Translations under genes and position numbers: made by a program
NCBI GenBank assembly: GCA_965225935.1
Contig: CBDDCC010000013.1
Location: forward strand, 186,001 to 250,000
DNA from: CALJXB01 sp965225935
GTDB taxonomy: Bacteria; Pseudomonadota; Alphaproteobacteria; Kiloniellales; JAKSDN01
Direction: 5' to 3'
Length of the DNA stretch: 64,000 bases
Shown: positions 26,616 through 36,124 of the stretch, in pieces
How positions within the stretch are numbered: the stretch's first letter is position 1
Layout: each line of letters opens with the position of its first letter
Notes under the pieces: generated by a model
Database searches by the model: none
The model's input: only the letters and a program-made list of their open reading frames with translations
Told to the model about the DNA's origin: nothing

Positions 26616-27620
26616 ATGGCGGCTCAACACCTCTTGATGGTCAACGACTTGGTTATTGACCTCTTCACCGAACGCGCCGCGGTGCGTCCGGTGGACCGGG
26701 TGAGCTACGCGCTCGCTCAGGGCGAGACCCTCGCCATCGTGGGCGAAAGCGGTTGTGGCAAGACCGTCATGAACTTTGCGCCGCTGGGCCTGATGCCGGC
26801 CGGCGTCGCCGTCGATGTCCACGGCAGCATCCTGTTCGACGGGCGAGAGCTGGTCGACCTCGACGAGACTTGCTTGCGGGCCGTGCGGGGCAAGGAGATC
26901 GGTGCGATCTTCCAGGACCCCATGAGCGCGCTCAATCCCGCCCGCCGCATCGGGCGCCAGATCGCCGAAGTGGCCGAGCTGCACCTGGCATACAGCACCC
27001 GCCAGGCCGAGGCGCGGGCGCTCGACCTGATCAGGCTGGTCGGCATATCCGACCCCGAGGCCCGCATGAAGCAGTACCCGCACGAGCTCTCCGGCGGCCT
27101 CCGTCAACGGGTAATGATCGCCATCGCCATCGCGGCGGAGCCCAGGCTGCTGATCGCCGACGAACCGACAACGGCGCTCGATGTCACGGTCCAGGCCCAG
27201 ATCCTGGCGCTCCTGAAGGATCTCCAGGGCCGGCTCGAGATGGCCATCGTGCTGATCACCCACGACATGGGCGTTGTGGCCGGCTGCGCGTCGCGGGTGG
27301 CCGTCATGTATGCCGGTCGCATCGCCGAGTACGGTCCGGTCGAGCCCGTCCTCACCCGGCCTCGGCACCCCTATACCAAGGGGCTGATCGCCGCCATTCC
27401 CAGGGCCGAGGACGAGACCGGCTCGCCCTTCCGGGGCCTGCCCGGGGCGCCCCCCATCCTGGCCGGCCCGATTGCCGGATGCGCCTTCGCCCCGCGCTGC
27501 GGGCTCGCCATCCAGCGTTGCGCCGAGGAGCGGCCGTCTCTCGTCGAGGCGGAGACCTGCGGAGTGCTCGCGGCCTGCCCAGTCATCGATGGGCCCGAGG
27601 TCCGGGGAGAGCTGCGATGA
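26616..27620 (+). CDS. ABC transporter ATPase, DppD/NikD type
   Basis: A 334-residue nucleotide-binding protein. Walker A is GESGCGKT, the ABC signature LSGGLRQR, Walker B LLIADEPTTALD, and the switch His lies in LITHDMG. The C-terminal oligopeptide-transporter extension is present with cysteine-containing GCAFAPRCGLA and a late CPVI, expected to hold an iron-sulfur cluster in this subfamily. Its stop overlaps the next ATPase start. Confidence 0.93.
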   Translation: MAAQHLLMVNDLVIDLFTERAAVRPVDRVSYALAQGETLAIVGESGCGKTVMNFAPLGLMPAGVAVDVHGSILFDGRELVDLDETCLRAVRGKEIGAIFQDPMSALNPARRIGRQIAEVAELHLAYSTRQAEARALDLIRLVGISDPEARMKQYPHELSGGLRQRVMIAIAIAAEPRLLIADEPTTALDVTVQAQILALLKDLQGRLEMAIVLITHDMGVVAGCASRVAVMYAGRIAEYGPVEPVLTRPRHPYTKGLIAAIPRAEDETGSPFRGLPGAPPILAGPIAGCAFAPRCGLAIQRCAEERPSLVEAETCGVLAACPVIDGPEVRGELR

Positions 27621-28624
27621 CGGCCCGTCCCCTGCTGCAGGTCGAGGACCTGGTAACCCATTTCAAGAGCGTCGAGCGCGGCAAGATGATCCGGGCCGTC
27701 GACGGGGTGGGCCTGAAGTTGATGCCGGGAGAGATCGTCGGCCTGGTCGGCGAGTCTGGCTGCGGCAAGTCGACCCTGGGGCGCTCGATCGTGGGCCTCG
27801 AAAGGCCCAAATCGGGCCGGATCCTGCTCGACGGCGTCGATCTCGCGTCCTTGCGGGGGCGCAAGCTGCGGTCGACCCGGCGCGCCGTTCAGTACGTCTT
27901 CCAAGATCCCTACGCCTCCCTCAACGACCGGCAGACCATCGGCGAGACGATCGGCGAAGCCTTGCTGATCGCCGGCTGCACGGAGCGCGACGCGCAGCGC
28001 CGACGGACCGGAGAGCTGCTGGACCAGGTCGGGTTGCCCGCCTCCCTGGCGGACCGCTATGCGAGGGAGCTTTCCGGTGGCCAGCGCCAACGGGTGGCCA
28101 TCGCCCGGTCGCTGGCGGTCGAGCCGCGGGTCCTGATCTGCGACGAGCCGGTGAGCGCGCTCGACCTTTCGATCCGGGCGCAGGTCATGAACCTCTTCCT
28201 GAAGCTGCAGCAGGAGCTGGGCGTGGCCTGCCTGCTCATCGCCCATGACCTCGCCCTCGTCCGCCAGGCAGCGACCCGCGTCTATGTCATGTATCTGGGC
28301 CGTATCGTGGAGGCTGGCAGTTCTCGCGACGTCTACGGAAGCCCGGGCCATCCTTACACACGGGCCCTGCTGGCCTCGGTACCGAGCGCCGATCCCCGGA
28401 TCGAGCGCGCCCGTCCTTTGCCGCCCATCATCGGCGACATTCCCAGCCCGACCAATCCTCCTTCCGGATGCCGCTTCCGCACGCGCTGCCCGCTGGCGGT
28501 GGACCGCTGCGCGGACGCGGTACCGGAGATGCGCGCCCTTGCCGGCGGGCATGCGGCGGCCTGCTTCTTCGCGGACGAGGCCGATCCCGTCCAACTGGAC
28601 GAGGCCATGGAGGCCAGGGTATGA
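27617..28624 (+). CDS. ABC transporter ATPase, DppF/NikE type
   Basis: A 335-residue ATPase. The ATG at 27617 overlaps the previous TGA; a much longer in-frame reading upstream is only a shadow of the previous gene. Walker A GESGCGKST, signature LSGGQRQR, Walker B LICDEPVSALD and LIAHDLALV are intact. The C-terminal region has SGCRFRTRCPLA. The four importer genes overlap or abut, so they are translationally coupled. Confidence 0.93.
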   Translation: MTARPLLQVEDLVTHFKSVERGKMIRAVDGVGLKLMPGEIVGLVGESGCGKSTLGRSIVGLERPKSGRILLDGVDLASLRGRKLRSTRRAVQYVFQDPYASLNDRQTIGETIGEALLIAGCTERDAQRRRTGELLDQVGLPASLADRYARELSGGQRQRVAIARSLAVEPRVLICDEPVSALDLSIRAQVMNLFLKLQQELGVACLLIAHDLALVRQAATRVYVMYLGRIVEAGSSRDVYGSPGHPYTRALLASVPSADPRIERARPLPPIIGDIPSPTNPPSGCRFRTRCPLAVDRCADAVPEMRALAGGHAAACFFADEADPVQLDEAMEARV

Positions 28625-29502
28625 GCGAACTCGGCGTCGCCGTCGCGGCTCTGGAAGGATCCTACGATGCGGCGGAGAGCTTGGCGCGCCACGTCGCCCT
28701 AATCGACGCCGCCCAAGCGGACGGCGCCTCTCTTCTGGTGTTTCCCGAAAACAGCCTGCACGGCTACCCGCCCGAGAAGTGGGGCGCCGAGAGCCCGGAG
28801 CTCATCCGCGCGGTCTACGATGCGGCGGAGCCGCTTCCCGGCGGCGAAAACGTGGACCGGCTGATCCACCACGCCCGCGCGAAAAAACTCCACGTTGTTT
28901 TCGGCATCCACGAGCTCGCCGACCGCTCGGGTCTCGTCTACAACACCTCGGTGCTGGCCGGCCCCGAGGGGCTGGTCGGCGGCTACCGCAAGGTGCACCT
29001 GGGCGCCATGGAGCGGAGCTACTGGATCGCCGGCGACGACTGGCCGGTCTACGAGACGGCCATCGGCCGCATCGGCATGGCCGTCTGCATGGACATCATG
29101 TGGCCGGAATCGATGCGGGAACTGACCTTGCGCGGCGCGGAGCTGCTCGTCTGGAGCACCGGCTGGGATCTACGCTTCGACGGCAGCGAGAGCTTCGACT
29201 ACTTCACGCGCGCCCGCGCCGCCGAGAACAGCCGCTGGCTCCTGGCCTCGAACTACCTGGGCAGCCTCGGGCCCGGACGCTTCGGGGGCGGTAGCCGGAT
29301 CGTCGACCCTGGCGGCGCGGTTGCGGCCAAGCTGGACGAGAACGAGGCGGGTTTCGCGATCGGCGTCGTTGACGTGAAGGCCGGCATCGCCAAAGCGAAT
29401 GCGGAGCTGACCCGACAGTGGCTTTATTGGGACCGGCGCCCGGAAACTTACCGAGCCCTCCGGGGCGATCTTGCGGTGACCGCACCGGGCATACGGAATT
29501 GA
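28621..29502 (+). CDS. Carbon-nitrogen hydrolase (nitrilase superfamily)
   Basis: A 293-residue cytoplasmic hydrolase with the catalytic triad Glu43 (FPENSLHGYP), Lys124 (YRKVHLGAMERSYW) and Cys156 (MAVCMDIMWPES). Its ATG overlaps the upstream stop. Length and the amidase-type MAVCMDIMWPE box suit an aliphatic amidase, carbamoylase or omega-amidase. As the last gene of the importer operon it probably hydrolyses the imported compound or a product of the PLP enzyme. Ammonia release is likely; the substrate is unknown. Confidence 0.88.
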   Translation: MSELGVAVAALEGSYDAAESLARHVALIDAAQADGASLLVFPENSLHGYPPEKWGAESPELIRAVYDAAEPLPGGENVDRLIHHARAKKLHVVFGIHELADRSGLVYNTSVLAGPEGLVGGYRKVHLGAMERSYWIAGDDWPVYETAIGRIGMAVCMDIMWPESMRELTLRGAELLVWSTGWDLRFDGSESFDYFTRARAAENSRWLLASNYLGSLGPGRFGGGSRIVDPGGAVAAKLDENEAGFAIGVVDVKAGIAKANAELTRQWLYWDRRPETYRALRGDLAVTAPGIRN

Positions 29503-29536
29503 GCGCAGGGGCGGCAGCCTAGGTCTCGCTCATCAT

Positions 29537-30553
29537 TCAAGTGCGGAACCAGTTCCGCAATCGTATGGCTCGCCCAGTGTCCGCGGAGGCGTAGCTAGCG
29601 TCCACGACGCGCATCACGGCCTCCAGATCACCCAGGCCAGCGACCGGCGGTGTACCGGCACGGAGATCGGAAAGGACGCGCTGGACGAAGATGGCGTAGA
29701 GGTCGTCGGTCTCCAGGCTCAGTTCCTTATCGATCGGCGCCCCTCCGGCCGGGCCTCGTGGAGTGACGCGAAGGCCCTCGTCCGTGGCCCGCAGATAGTG
29801 GGACGAGGAAGACAGGCTGAAGGTGAACTCCCGCTGCTCGCCTTCCGCCATGGGAAAACTGTAGCCGGTCTCGATCGTGGCCACCGCGCCGTCGCTCAAA
29901 GTAAGCGCGACGAGTGAGTAGTCCTCGACGGGGGTATTGTGAATGCGGCGGCTCATGCGCGCATAGACCGAATCGACCTCGGCGCCCGTTATCAGACGGA
30001 CCAGGTCGATGAAGTGGACCGCCAGGTTGATGGTACAGCCGCCCCCCGATAGCGCCGGATCGAGCATCCAGGGCGAGCCCTTGTCGAGATAGCGCGATGG
30101 CGGCCCGGCGATGAAGCGGAACGACAGGTGCCCATAGTCCGCCCGATCCGAACCTTGAATCCTCCTTATCTCCTCGAGCAGCGGGCTTATCCGCTGGACG
30201 AACGGTACCGCAACGTAGAGGTTCCGCTCTTCGGCCTTCCTGCGCAGAGTCGCCACGTCGTCCGCAGTGACGCCGCCGGGCTTCTCAATGGCGAAGGGGA
30301 TCCCTCGCTCGATGAGCGAGGAAGCGATTGTCGGCATGTCCGCATGGCGCCCAAAGACGAAGGCGAAGTCCGCCGGCTCTCGAACCAGGTCCGCGTGGTT
30401 GGCATAGGCGGGGCAATCGAAGTAGGCGGCGGCGCGGTCGCGATACGCGGCCTGGGTGTCCGACACGCCCACGACCTCGATGTCCGCCTGGCGCAAGGCC
30501 TCTTGATAGAGCGGGAAGTGCCAATGACTCACTTCAAGAAGGATGACACGCAT
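29537..30553 (-). CDS. Gfo/Idh/MocA-family oxidoreductase
   Basis: A 338-residue NAD(P)-dependent dehydrogenase of sugar and inositol metabolism. ATG 30553 is preferred (RVILLEVSHWHFPLY, GAGAGAAG site) to a start at 30589. The nucleotide domain includes VVGVSDTQAAYRDRAA and the catalytic Lys region FAIEKPGGVTADD. Further on, GGGCTINLAVHFIDLVR carries the His typically used in catalysis. It is the last gene of the IclR-linked operon. A GCGGAAC / GTTCCGC hairpin (29543-29558) lies in its final codons, near the convergent amidase gene. Confidence 0.87.
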   Translation of the reverse strand: MRVILLEVSHWHFPLYQEALRQADIEVVGVSDTQAAYRDRAAAYFDCPAYANHADLVREPADFAFVFGRHADMPTIASSLIERGIPFAIEKPGGVTADDVATLRRKAEERNLYVAVPFVQRISPLLEEIRRIQGSDRADYGHLSFRFIAGPPSRYLDKGSPWMLDPALSGGGCTINLAVHFIDLVRLITGAEVDSVYARMSRRIHNTPVEDYSLVALTLSDGAVATIETGYSFPMAEGEQREFTFSLSSSSHYLRATDEGLRVTPRGPAGGAPIDKELSLETDDLYAIFVQRVLSDLRAGTPPVAGLGDLEAVMRVVDASYASADTGRAIRLRNWFRT

Positions 30554-30651
30554 ATCGGCGCTTCTCTCGTTATTGGCAATGTCTGCCAACCACTCCTGCT
30601 CTCGGATGGGACTTATGCTCTTGAACCAGACTGGTCCGCTCGCCGCGCCGG

Positions 30652-31995
30652 CTAGGCAGCCGCCCGGGCTTGCGCCACAGCGCTGTCAATCGACTCGCCG
30701 AGCATCCCCACGATGGTTTCCAGGTCTTCCGGTGTCGCGATGAGCGGCGGGCATACGACGACATGATCGCCCACCACACCGTCGACCGTCCCGCTCAGGG
30801 CGTGAGCGATCAGCCCGCGGGACATGGCGTTCTGATAGATGCGGGCGCTGAGGCCGTTTCGCACCGGGAAAGGAGTCTTGCTTTCGCGGTTCTCGACCAA
30901 TTCAAGGGTCATCAGCATGCCGCGGCCACGTATGTCGCCGACATTGGAGTGCTGGCCGAACCTTTCCTCGAGCCCGGATCTCAGCAATGCGCCCAGCGTT
31001 CGGACGTTTTCCAGGAAGCCGTCGGCACGCAGGGTCTCCTGAACGGCGACGGCTGCGGCGCAAGCGACGGAGTGACCGGAGTAAGTGAAACCACCTCGGA
31101 ACACGCCCGAGCCCGAGACGATGGCGTCGTAGATCGTCTGGCTGAGAAGGGTCGCCCCGATCGGCTGATAGCCCGCAGCTATTCCCTTGGCGACAGTGAG
31201 GAAATCCGGCGCAACACCGTCCTGCTCGCAAGCATGCAGGGTGCCGGTGCGGCCTAGCCCGCAAAACACCTCGTCCAGCACGAGGAGTACGCCGTATCGG
31301 TCGCAGATCTCGCGGATCCTCTTGAAATAGCCCGGCACCGGCGGCACGGCGCCGGAGGTCGTGCCTGTCACGGTCTCCGCCACGAAGGCCATGACCGTTT
31401 CCGGGCCGAGGCTGAGGATCGCCTGCTCCAGCTCGTCGGCCACACGAAGGCCGTATTGCTCGGCGGTCTCGGCCTCCCGCCGGCCGCGATACTCGTAACA
31501 AGGCGCGATATGCAGAACGTTGGGCAGAATCTCCTCAAAAGGCGCCCGCCGTGCGACCTGATGGCCCACACCTATGCTGGTCAAGGTCGCGCCATGGTAG
31601 CTGCTGCGCCGGGCGATCACGTTGCGCCTGGTGGGCTGGCCGATCTCGACGAAATACTGGCGCGCCAGCATGAGGGCGGTTTCCACCGCCTCGGAACCAC
31701 TGTTCACAAAGAATACCTTTGTAAGGCCTTCCGGCGCATCAGTCGTGAGGATGTCGCCAAGCGCCTCCAGAGGTTCAGAGGTGAACGTCGCCCCGTGGAA
31801 GTAGGCGAACGTCCCGATCTGGCGCTGTACGGCCTCTATGACCGCCGGATGGCTGTGGCCGAGGCAGGAGACGCAGGCCCCGCCAGCGTAGCTGTCCAGG
31901 TAGCGCTTGCCGTCCTTGTCGATGATGTACATCCCATCCCCCTTCACGGCGACCGGCAGCTCGCGGTTGGGGATCCGATGGAACACGCTGGTCAT
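30652..31995 (-). CDS. Class III PLP aminotransferase
   Basis: A 447-residue enzyme. ATG 31995 has GGGAGAAGAG upstream; an in-frame start at 32046 overlaps the ATPase gene. PLP contacts: Lys270 (FLTVAKGIAAGYQPIGA), Asp241 (LVLDEVFCGLGRTG), NSGSEAVETA at 98-107 and SSYHGATL at 131-138. It is co-transcribed 13 bp after the ATPase gene of a polyamine-type importer. A role in transaminating the imported amine is inferred. Confidence 0.88.
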   Translation of the reverse strand: MTSVFHRIPNRELPVAVKGDGMYIIDKDGKRYLDSYAGGACVSCLGHSHPAVIEAVQRQIGTFAYFHGATFTSEPLEALGDILTTDAPEGLTKVFFVNSGSEAVETALMLARQYFVEIGQPTRRNVIARRSSYHGATLTSIGVGHQVARRAPFEEILPNVLHIAPCYEYRGRREAETAEQYGLRVADELEQAILSLGPETVMAFVAETVTGTTSGAVPPVPGYFKRIREICDRYGVLLVLDEVFCGLGRTGTLHACEQDGVAPDFLTVAKGIAAGYQPIGATLLSQTIYDAIVSGSGVFRGGFTYSGHSVACAAAVAVQETLRADGFLENVRTLGALLRSGLEERFGQHSNVGDIRGRGMLMTLELVENRESKTPFPVRNGLSARIYQNAMSRGLIAHALSGTVDGVVGDHVVVCPPLIATPEDLETIVGMLGESIDSAVAQARAAA

Positions 31996-32008
31996 CTCGC
32001 TCTTCTCC

Positions 32009-33145
32009 CTATGACCTCGGTACAAGCACCGGATCGACGGTGGCAAACCGCAGCCCGAGCGTCTGGCCCTTCTTGACGAGTTCGGCCTCCTTGGGGTTCG
32101 CCATGACGGTCAGGGATCCGACCGGCGTGGCGACCTCGGCACGAATCGTGTTGCCGAGATAGACGGTGTTCTCGACCCGGCCGACGACCGTCCCTTCGGA
32201 TTCCGCGCATAGCTCCACGTCCTCCGGTCGCACCATCATCAGGTAGGGTCGTGACGGCTCCTCGCTCCCGTTCGAATCCACGCTCAAAAGCTGCCCGTCT
32301 GGGAGGGCAAACTCGCGCTCCGAACGGCGATCAAGCGGGATCAGGTTGGCTTCGCCGAGGAAGTTCGCGACAAACTCCGTTGCAGGCCGCCTATATAAGA
32401 CCTCGGGATGGTCGATTTGCTCAATTCGCCCCTCTTTCATGACCGCGACGCGGTCCGACAGCATCAACGCTTCCCCCTGGTCGTGGGTAACGTAGATGAT
32501 GGTGAGTCGAAGCCGCTCCTGGAGGTTTATCAACTCCAGTTTCAGTTCCTCTCGCAGGTTCTTGTCGAGGGCCCCCATCGGCTCGTCCATCAAGAGCACG
32601 CGGGGCTCGTAGACCAGGGCCCGGACCAGGGCGACGCGTTGGCGCTGACCGCCCGACAATTGCTGCGGAAACCGCTGGGCAAAGACATCCGCGGGCAGCT
32701 TCACCATTTCCATGGCCCGCAGCACCCGCTCCCTAATCTCGGCTTTCTGAATCCTGCGGAGCTTCAGGGGATAGGCGATGTTGTCGAAAACCGTCATGTG
32801 CGGGAACAAGGCATAGCTTTGGAAGACCATCCCAATGTCGCGCGCAAAGGGCGGGATGTTGGTGACGTCATGATCCGCGATCGTGATGACGCCCCGGGTA
32901 GGGGTCTCGAAGCCGGCCAGCATCATGAGGATCGTTGTCTTTCCTGACCCGGAGGGACCGAGCAATGACACGAACTCGCCAGCCGCAACGTCGAGAGTCA
33001 CCTCGTCGACGGCCGTCACCGGGCCGAAACTCTTGGTGAGCCCGGCCATGCCTACGCTCGAACCGGCCATGCCCTCCGTCTCCGCCGTCGCATCGGTCAT
33101 AGGAAGACACCGTCCCGATTGTGCAGCAAGCGAATTGGTCGACAC
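32009..33145 (-). CDS. ABC transporter ATPase, PotA/spermidine-putrescine type
   Basis: A 378-residue ATPase. I choose GTG 33145 because AAAGGAT sits eight bases before it; ATG 33100 (TDATAETEG) has no site. Walker A GPSGSGKTT, Q-loop region MVFQSYALFPHMTVFDNI, signature LSGGQRQR, Walker B VLLMDEPMGALD and switch His (VTHDQGEAL) are all present. The C-terminal TOBE domain (about 290-370) is typical of PotA/FbpC types. Confidence 0.92.
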   Translation of the reverse strand: MSTNSLAAQSGRCLPMTDATAETEGMAGSSVGMAGLTKSFGPVTAVDEVTLDVAAGEFVSLLGPSGSGKTTILMMLAGFETPTRGVITIADHDVTNIPPFARDIGMVFQSYALFPHMTVFDNIAYPLKLRRIQKAEIRERVLRAMEMVKLPADVFAQRFPQQLSGGQRQRVALVRALVYEPRVLLMDEPMGALDKNLREELKLELINLQERLRLTIIYVTHDQGEALMLSDRVAVMKEGRIEQIDHPEVLYRRPATEFVANFLGEANLIPLDRRSEREFALPDGQLLSVDSNGSEEPSRPYLMMVRPEDVELCAESEGTVVGRVENTVYLGNTIRAEVATPVGSLTVMANPKEAELVKKGQTLGLRFATVDPVLVPRS

Positions 33146-33182
33146 GATCTATCCTTTCGGGGCCCGAACGTCCGGGGTCATC

Positions 33183-33998
33183 TCAGGCCGCCAACCGCAG
33201 AACTTGGGCCCGGCGCTGCTGCCAACGCTGCAGCAGGCCCAACTGGGCCAGCAGTATGACCGCCACAAGGATCTGCACGGTGGAGACCGCGGCGATGACC
33301 GGCGATACGGCGAGGGAGAGGCTCGAAAAGACGCGAACCGGCAATGTCGGCCCTAGGGCGCCGGAAAGGAATATCGTCACCACGACCTCGTCGAAAGAAA
33401 TGAGAAACGCGAAGAGCGCCCCGGTCATGATCGACGGCAGGTTGCTCGGGATCGTCACGTCCCGGATTGCCCGCCAGCGGTTGGCCCCCAGGCTGAGGGC
33501 CGCGAGCTCCGTATTCGGGTCGGTACGGGTCAAGGCCGCCGAAACGATCAGATAGACATAGGGCACGCCCAAGACGGCATGCATGACGGCGAGACCGAAG
33601 TTCGAGCCGATCATGTTGAGGTTCACGTACATGGTGTAACCCCCGGCCGCCAAGATGATCGGCGGCACGACCAAGGGGGCCACCGCAAGCACCTCTATCA
33701 ACTGCTTGCCCGGCAGTCTGCTGCGGGCGACGGCGAATGCACCTGCACAGCCGATGATCGTCGCGGAAAACGTCGCCATACCACCGACGAGCAAGGATCG
33801 AACGACCGCATCGTTCCAGTGCTCACTGAGGAAGAACTCTTCGTACCAGCGCCAGGAGAACAGCGGCGGGGGAAATCGCAGCACGTCGCTGGTGGTGAAT
33901 GACATCCAGATCACGAATAGCGTAGGCCCGATGAGGTACAGCGAAACGAGCACAAGGATGCAGGAGCGGATCCTACGGGCGGTTGCCGTGTCCCCCAT
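33183..33998 (-). CDS. ABC transporter permease, PotC type
   Basis: A 271-residue permease starting at ATG 33998 (GDTATARRIRSCILVLVSL), two bases after the PotB stop. A longer frame into the upstream gene is a shadow. The N-terminal membrane segment YLIGPTLFVIWMSFTTSDVLRFPPP and the EAA loop (LAALSLGANRWRAIRDVTIPSNLP) are typical of PotC. It ends 37 bp before the ATPase gene. Confidence 0.92.
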   Translation of the reverse strand: MGDTATARRIRSCILVLVSLYLIGPTLFVIWMSFTTSDVLRFPPPLFSWRWYEEFFLSEHWNDAVVRSLLVGGMATFSATIIGCAGAFAVARSRLPGKQLIEVLAVAPLVVPPIILAAGGYTMYVNLNMIGSNFGLAVMHAVLGVPYVYLIVSAALTRTDPNTELAALSLGANRWRAIRDVTIPSNLPSIMTGALFAFLISFDEVVVTIFLSGALGPTLPVRVFSSLSLAVSPVIAAVSTVQILVAVILLAQLGLLQRWQQRRAQVLRLAA

Positions 33999-34000
33999 GT

Positions 34001-34882
34001 TTACGAACTCTTGAAGTGCGAGGTGATGCTGCCGACGCGGCTGACACAAATCAGTAGACCAAGCGTTACGACGAGCAACAGCAACGACATGGCGGCGCCG
34101 TCCTTCAAGTCGAAGAAAACATTCACCTCGGTGCTGATCAGGTTGGAGATCATTGAGCTGCGTGGGCCGCCGAGAATCGCTGGCGTAATGAAGAAGCCCA
34201 GGGAAACGACGAATACGAGCACACTGGCAACTATGGTGCCTTGCTTGGTTAAGGGCAGCACCACGTTCTTGAAGGTCTGCCAGCCACGGGCGCCCGCGAT
34301 CGCCGAAGCGCGCAGGAGGTCGGGGTCGAGGCGAAGGAGGATCGTATAGATCGGCAGGATCGCGAACGGCAGCATGACCTGAACCATGCCAACGAGCACG
34401 GCCGGCTCGGTCTTCAGCATGCGTAAGGGCGAGTCGATCAAGCCGAGCTCCAACAAGAGGGTATTGAGCATCCCATTTCTGCTGAACAACGTCGTCCAGG
34501 CATAGGTTCTCACGACGATGCTGGTGAACAGCGGGAACATCACCAAGGTCAGGCCAATGGCCCGGAAGCGCGGCGGGCACCTCCAGATCGCATAGGCCAT
34601 CGCGTAGCCGATCACGACTGTCAGGGCCGTAACGATCACAGATATGCGAAAGGTTCGGATAGCGACAGTTTGGAAGAGGTTCTTGGAAAGGATGACGCCG
34701 AACAGTTCGGCCGCGCTTTCGAAACCATCATCCAGTATTTCGAGGAGAAGCGCGATCAGCGGCCCGAAGAAGAACACGCCTACGAGGATAAGCAGAGGGG
34801 CAAGGAGCGCGAAACCGACGGACGCTGAAAGGACGATGCCCTTGCCGGTCTCGGCGATATCGGCTCCCTGCCTCTCGTTCAT
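34001..34882 (-). CDS. ABC transporter permease, PotB type
   Basis: A 293-residue membrane protein with about six hydrophobic segments. GIVLSASVGFALLAPLLILVGVFF and FPLFTSIVVRTYAWTTLF are PotB-like, and the EAA loop is RASAIAGARGWQTFKNVVLPLT. It is preceded by the binding-protein gene (gap 54 bp) and directly followed by the PotC gene. Confidence 0.92.
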   Translation of the reverse strand: MNERQGADIAETGKGIVLSASVGFALLAPLLILVGVFFFGPLIALLLEILDDGFESAAELFGVILSKNLFQTVAIRTFRISVIVTALTVVIGYAMAYAIWRCPPRFRAIGLTLVMFPLFTSIVVRTYAWTTLFSRNGMLNTLLLELGLIDSPLRMLKTEPAVLVGMVQVMLPFAILPIYTILLRLDPDLLRASAIAGARGWQTFKNVVLPLTKQGTIVASVLVFVVSLGFFITPAILGGPRSSMISNLISTEVNVFFDLKDGAAMSLLLLVVTLGLLICVSRVGSITSHFKSS

Positions 34883-34936
34883 TGCAGTGTCAAGCGCTCT
34901 TCAGCTGAACCCAGCCAACCTGGTCCGCAATCTCGG

Positions 34937-36013
34937 TTACTGGCTGACGAACTCAAGCCAAGCCTCGCCGATGTCCTGCTGCTGTGAGGCGAGCGTGTCG
35001 TTCAGCGCGTCCGTGACAGTGATCAACCCCGACTGGGCCTCGGGGGTCACACTCACGAAGGGCTTCAGGTTGTCCGGCAGATAATCGACGGAGTCAGGGT
35101 TCGGTGCGCTGTAGCCCACCAGCTTCGTGAACTCCGCCTGGAGCTGCGGATCGAGCATGTATTCGACGAAGGCGTCCAATACGTCCTCATTCTCCGTCCC
35201 CTTCGTGTAAACGAAGTAGGTGAAGAACTGAATCCCGCCGTCATGTGTAATGTGCCATTTCGGGTTGGCCAAGGCGGCTTGGATGATTCGGCCATCCCAG
35301 CAAAGGCAGTAGTCGACTTCCTCGTCGATCTGCAGCTGCGCCATCTCGCTACCGTTGGTCCAGTAAGCCGTGACCTGATCCTTGATGCGGCTGACGATCT
35401 CCAGGCAGCGGTCGACGTCAATTCCTTGAACCAGCTCGTCAACGGTCGCGCCCTCACTCAATAGCGCCAGGGTGCAAATGAGCTGTCCTTCGCTTGCGTT
35501 GGCACTCATGGCGCGGGCGCCCTTGATGTTCGGATCGAAGAAGTCCTTGACGCTTGATAGCGGCGGCACCCCATCAGCGGAACGATAGGACACCGTCACG
35601 GCAGAGTTCAAAACGGCTACGCCGTAGTCGATGACGGCGGACTCCGGCAGCCGGTCTATACCGGTCATCCCCGAGGTGTCCACCTTCTGAATGACGCCTT
35701 CCTTGACCAGCCTCGGAATGTAGGGCGCATCGATCGACGACAATCCGTCCCATTCCACATCGCCGGCCTTCGCTTGGGCGCTGGCGGCGCCTAACGCCTC
35801 ATCGATGTTGGCTTCGATCAGGCGGATCTTCGCGCCGGTCGCCTCTTCGAACGGCTTCGAATAGAGCTCAAGTGCGGTGGTGTACTTCCCGCCTGGGCTC
35901 CATACAACGGCTTCACGTCCCTCGAGTTCCGCGGCCTTCGCCGCGTTGGCCGACATGGCCACGGCGACGGCAATACCTAAGAGCCCCGCTCCCTGTTTCA
36001 GCAATCTTGTCAT
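34937..36013 (-). CDS. ABC transporter binding protein, PotD-like
   Basis: A 358-residue family 1 binding protein. ATG 36013 is chosen for its GGGAGAGG site and the Sec signal that follows (MTRLLKQGAGLLGIAVAVAM, ending ANAAKA); a start at 36097 would bury it. VVWSPGGKYTTALELYSKPFEEATGAKI opens the mature protein, as in polyamine and choline-type receptors, and SAPNPDSVDYLP near the end is PotD-like. The ligand may be an amine, amino sugar or similar compound. Confidence 0.88.
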   Translation of the reverse strand: MTRLLKQGAGLLGIAVAVAMSANAAKAAELEGREAVVWSPGGKYTTALELYSKPFEEATGAKIRLIEANIDEALGAASAQAKAGDVEWDGLSSIDAPYIPRLVKEGVIQKVDTSGMTGIDRLPESAVIDYGVAVLNSAVTVSYRSADGVPPLSSVKDFFDPNIKGARAMSANASEGQLICTLALLSEGATVDELVQGIDVDRCLEIVSRIKDQVTAYWTNGSEMAQLQIDEEVDYCLCWDGRIIQAALANPKWHITHDGGIQFFTYFVYTKGTENEDVLDAFVEYMLDPQLQAEFTKLVGYSAPNPDSVDYLPDNLKPFVSVTPEAQSGLITVTDALNDTLASQQQDIGEAWLEFVSQ

Positions 36014-36124
36014 CTCTACCTCTCCCATTTCCTCACGTGGTTGCGGTAACAAACGTTCAACCGGTTTGCCTCCGGTGGGCGGCAGAACGGTGGCCATTGC
36101 CCGGCCGAGCCGTGCGCCCGCCGC

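Noticed and set aside
25506..27368. 620-codon open frame on the minus strand
   Set aside because: It lies antisense to the DppC- and DppD-type genes, is rich in Arg, Asp and Gln as expected for a GC-rich shadow frame, and has no recognisable domain.
26753..27616. Long N-terminal extension of the DppF-type ATPase
   Set aside because: The extra 288 codons overlap the DppD-type gene out of frame and read as low-complexity Arg/Ala/Gly; the ATG overlapping the upstream stop at 27617 gives the standard length.
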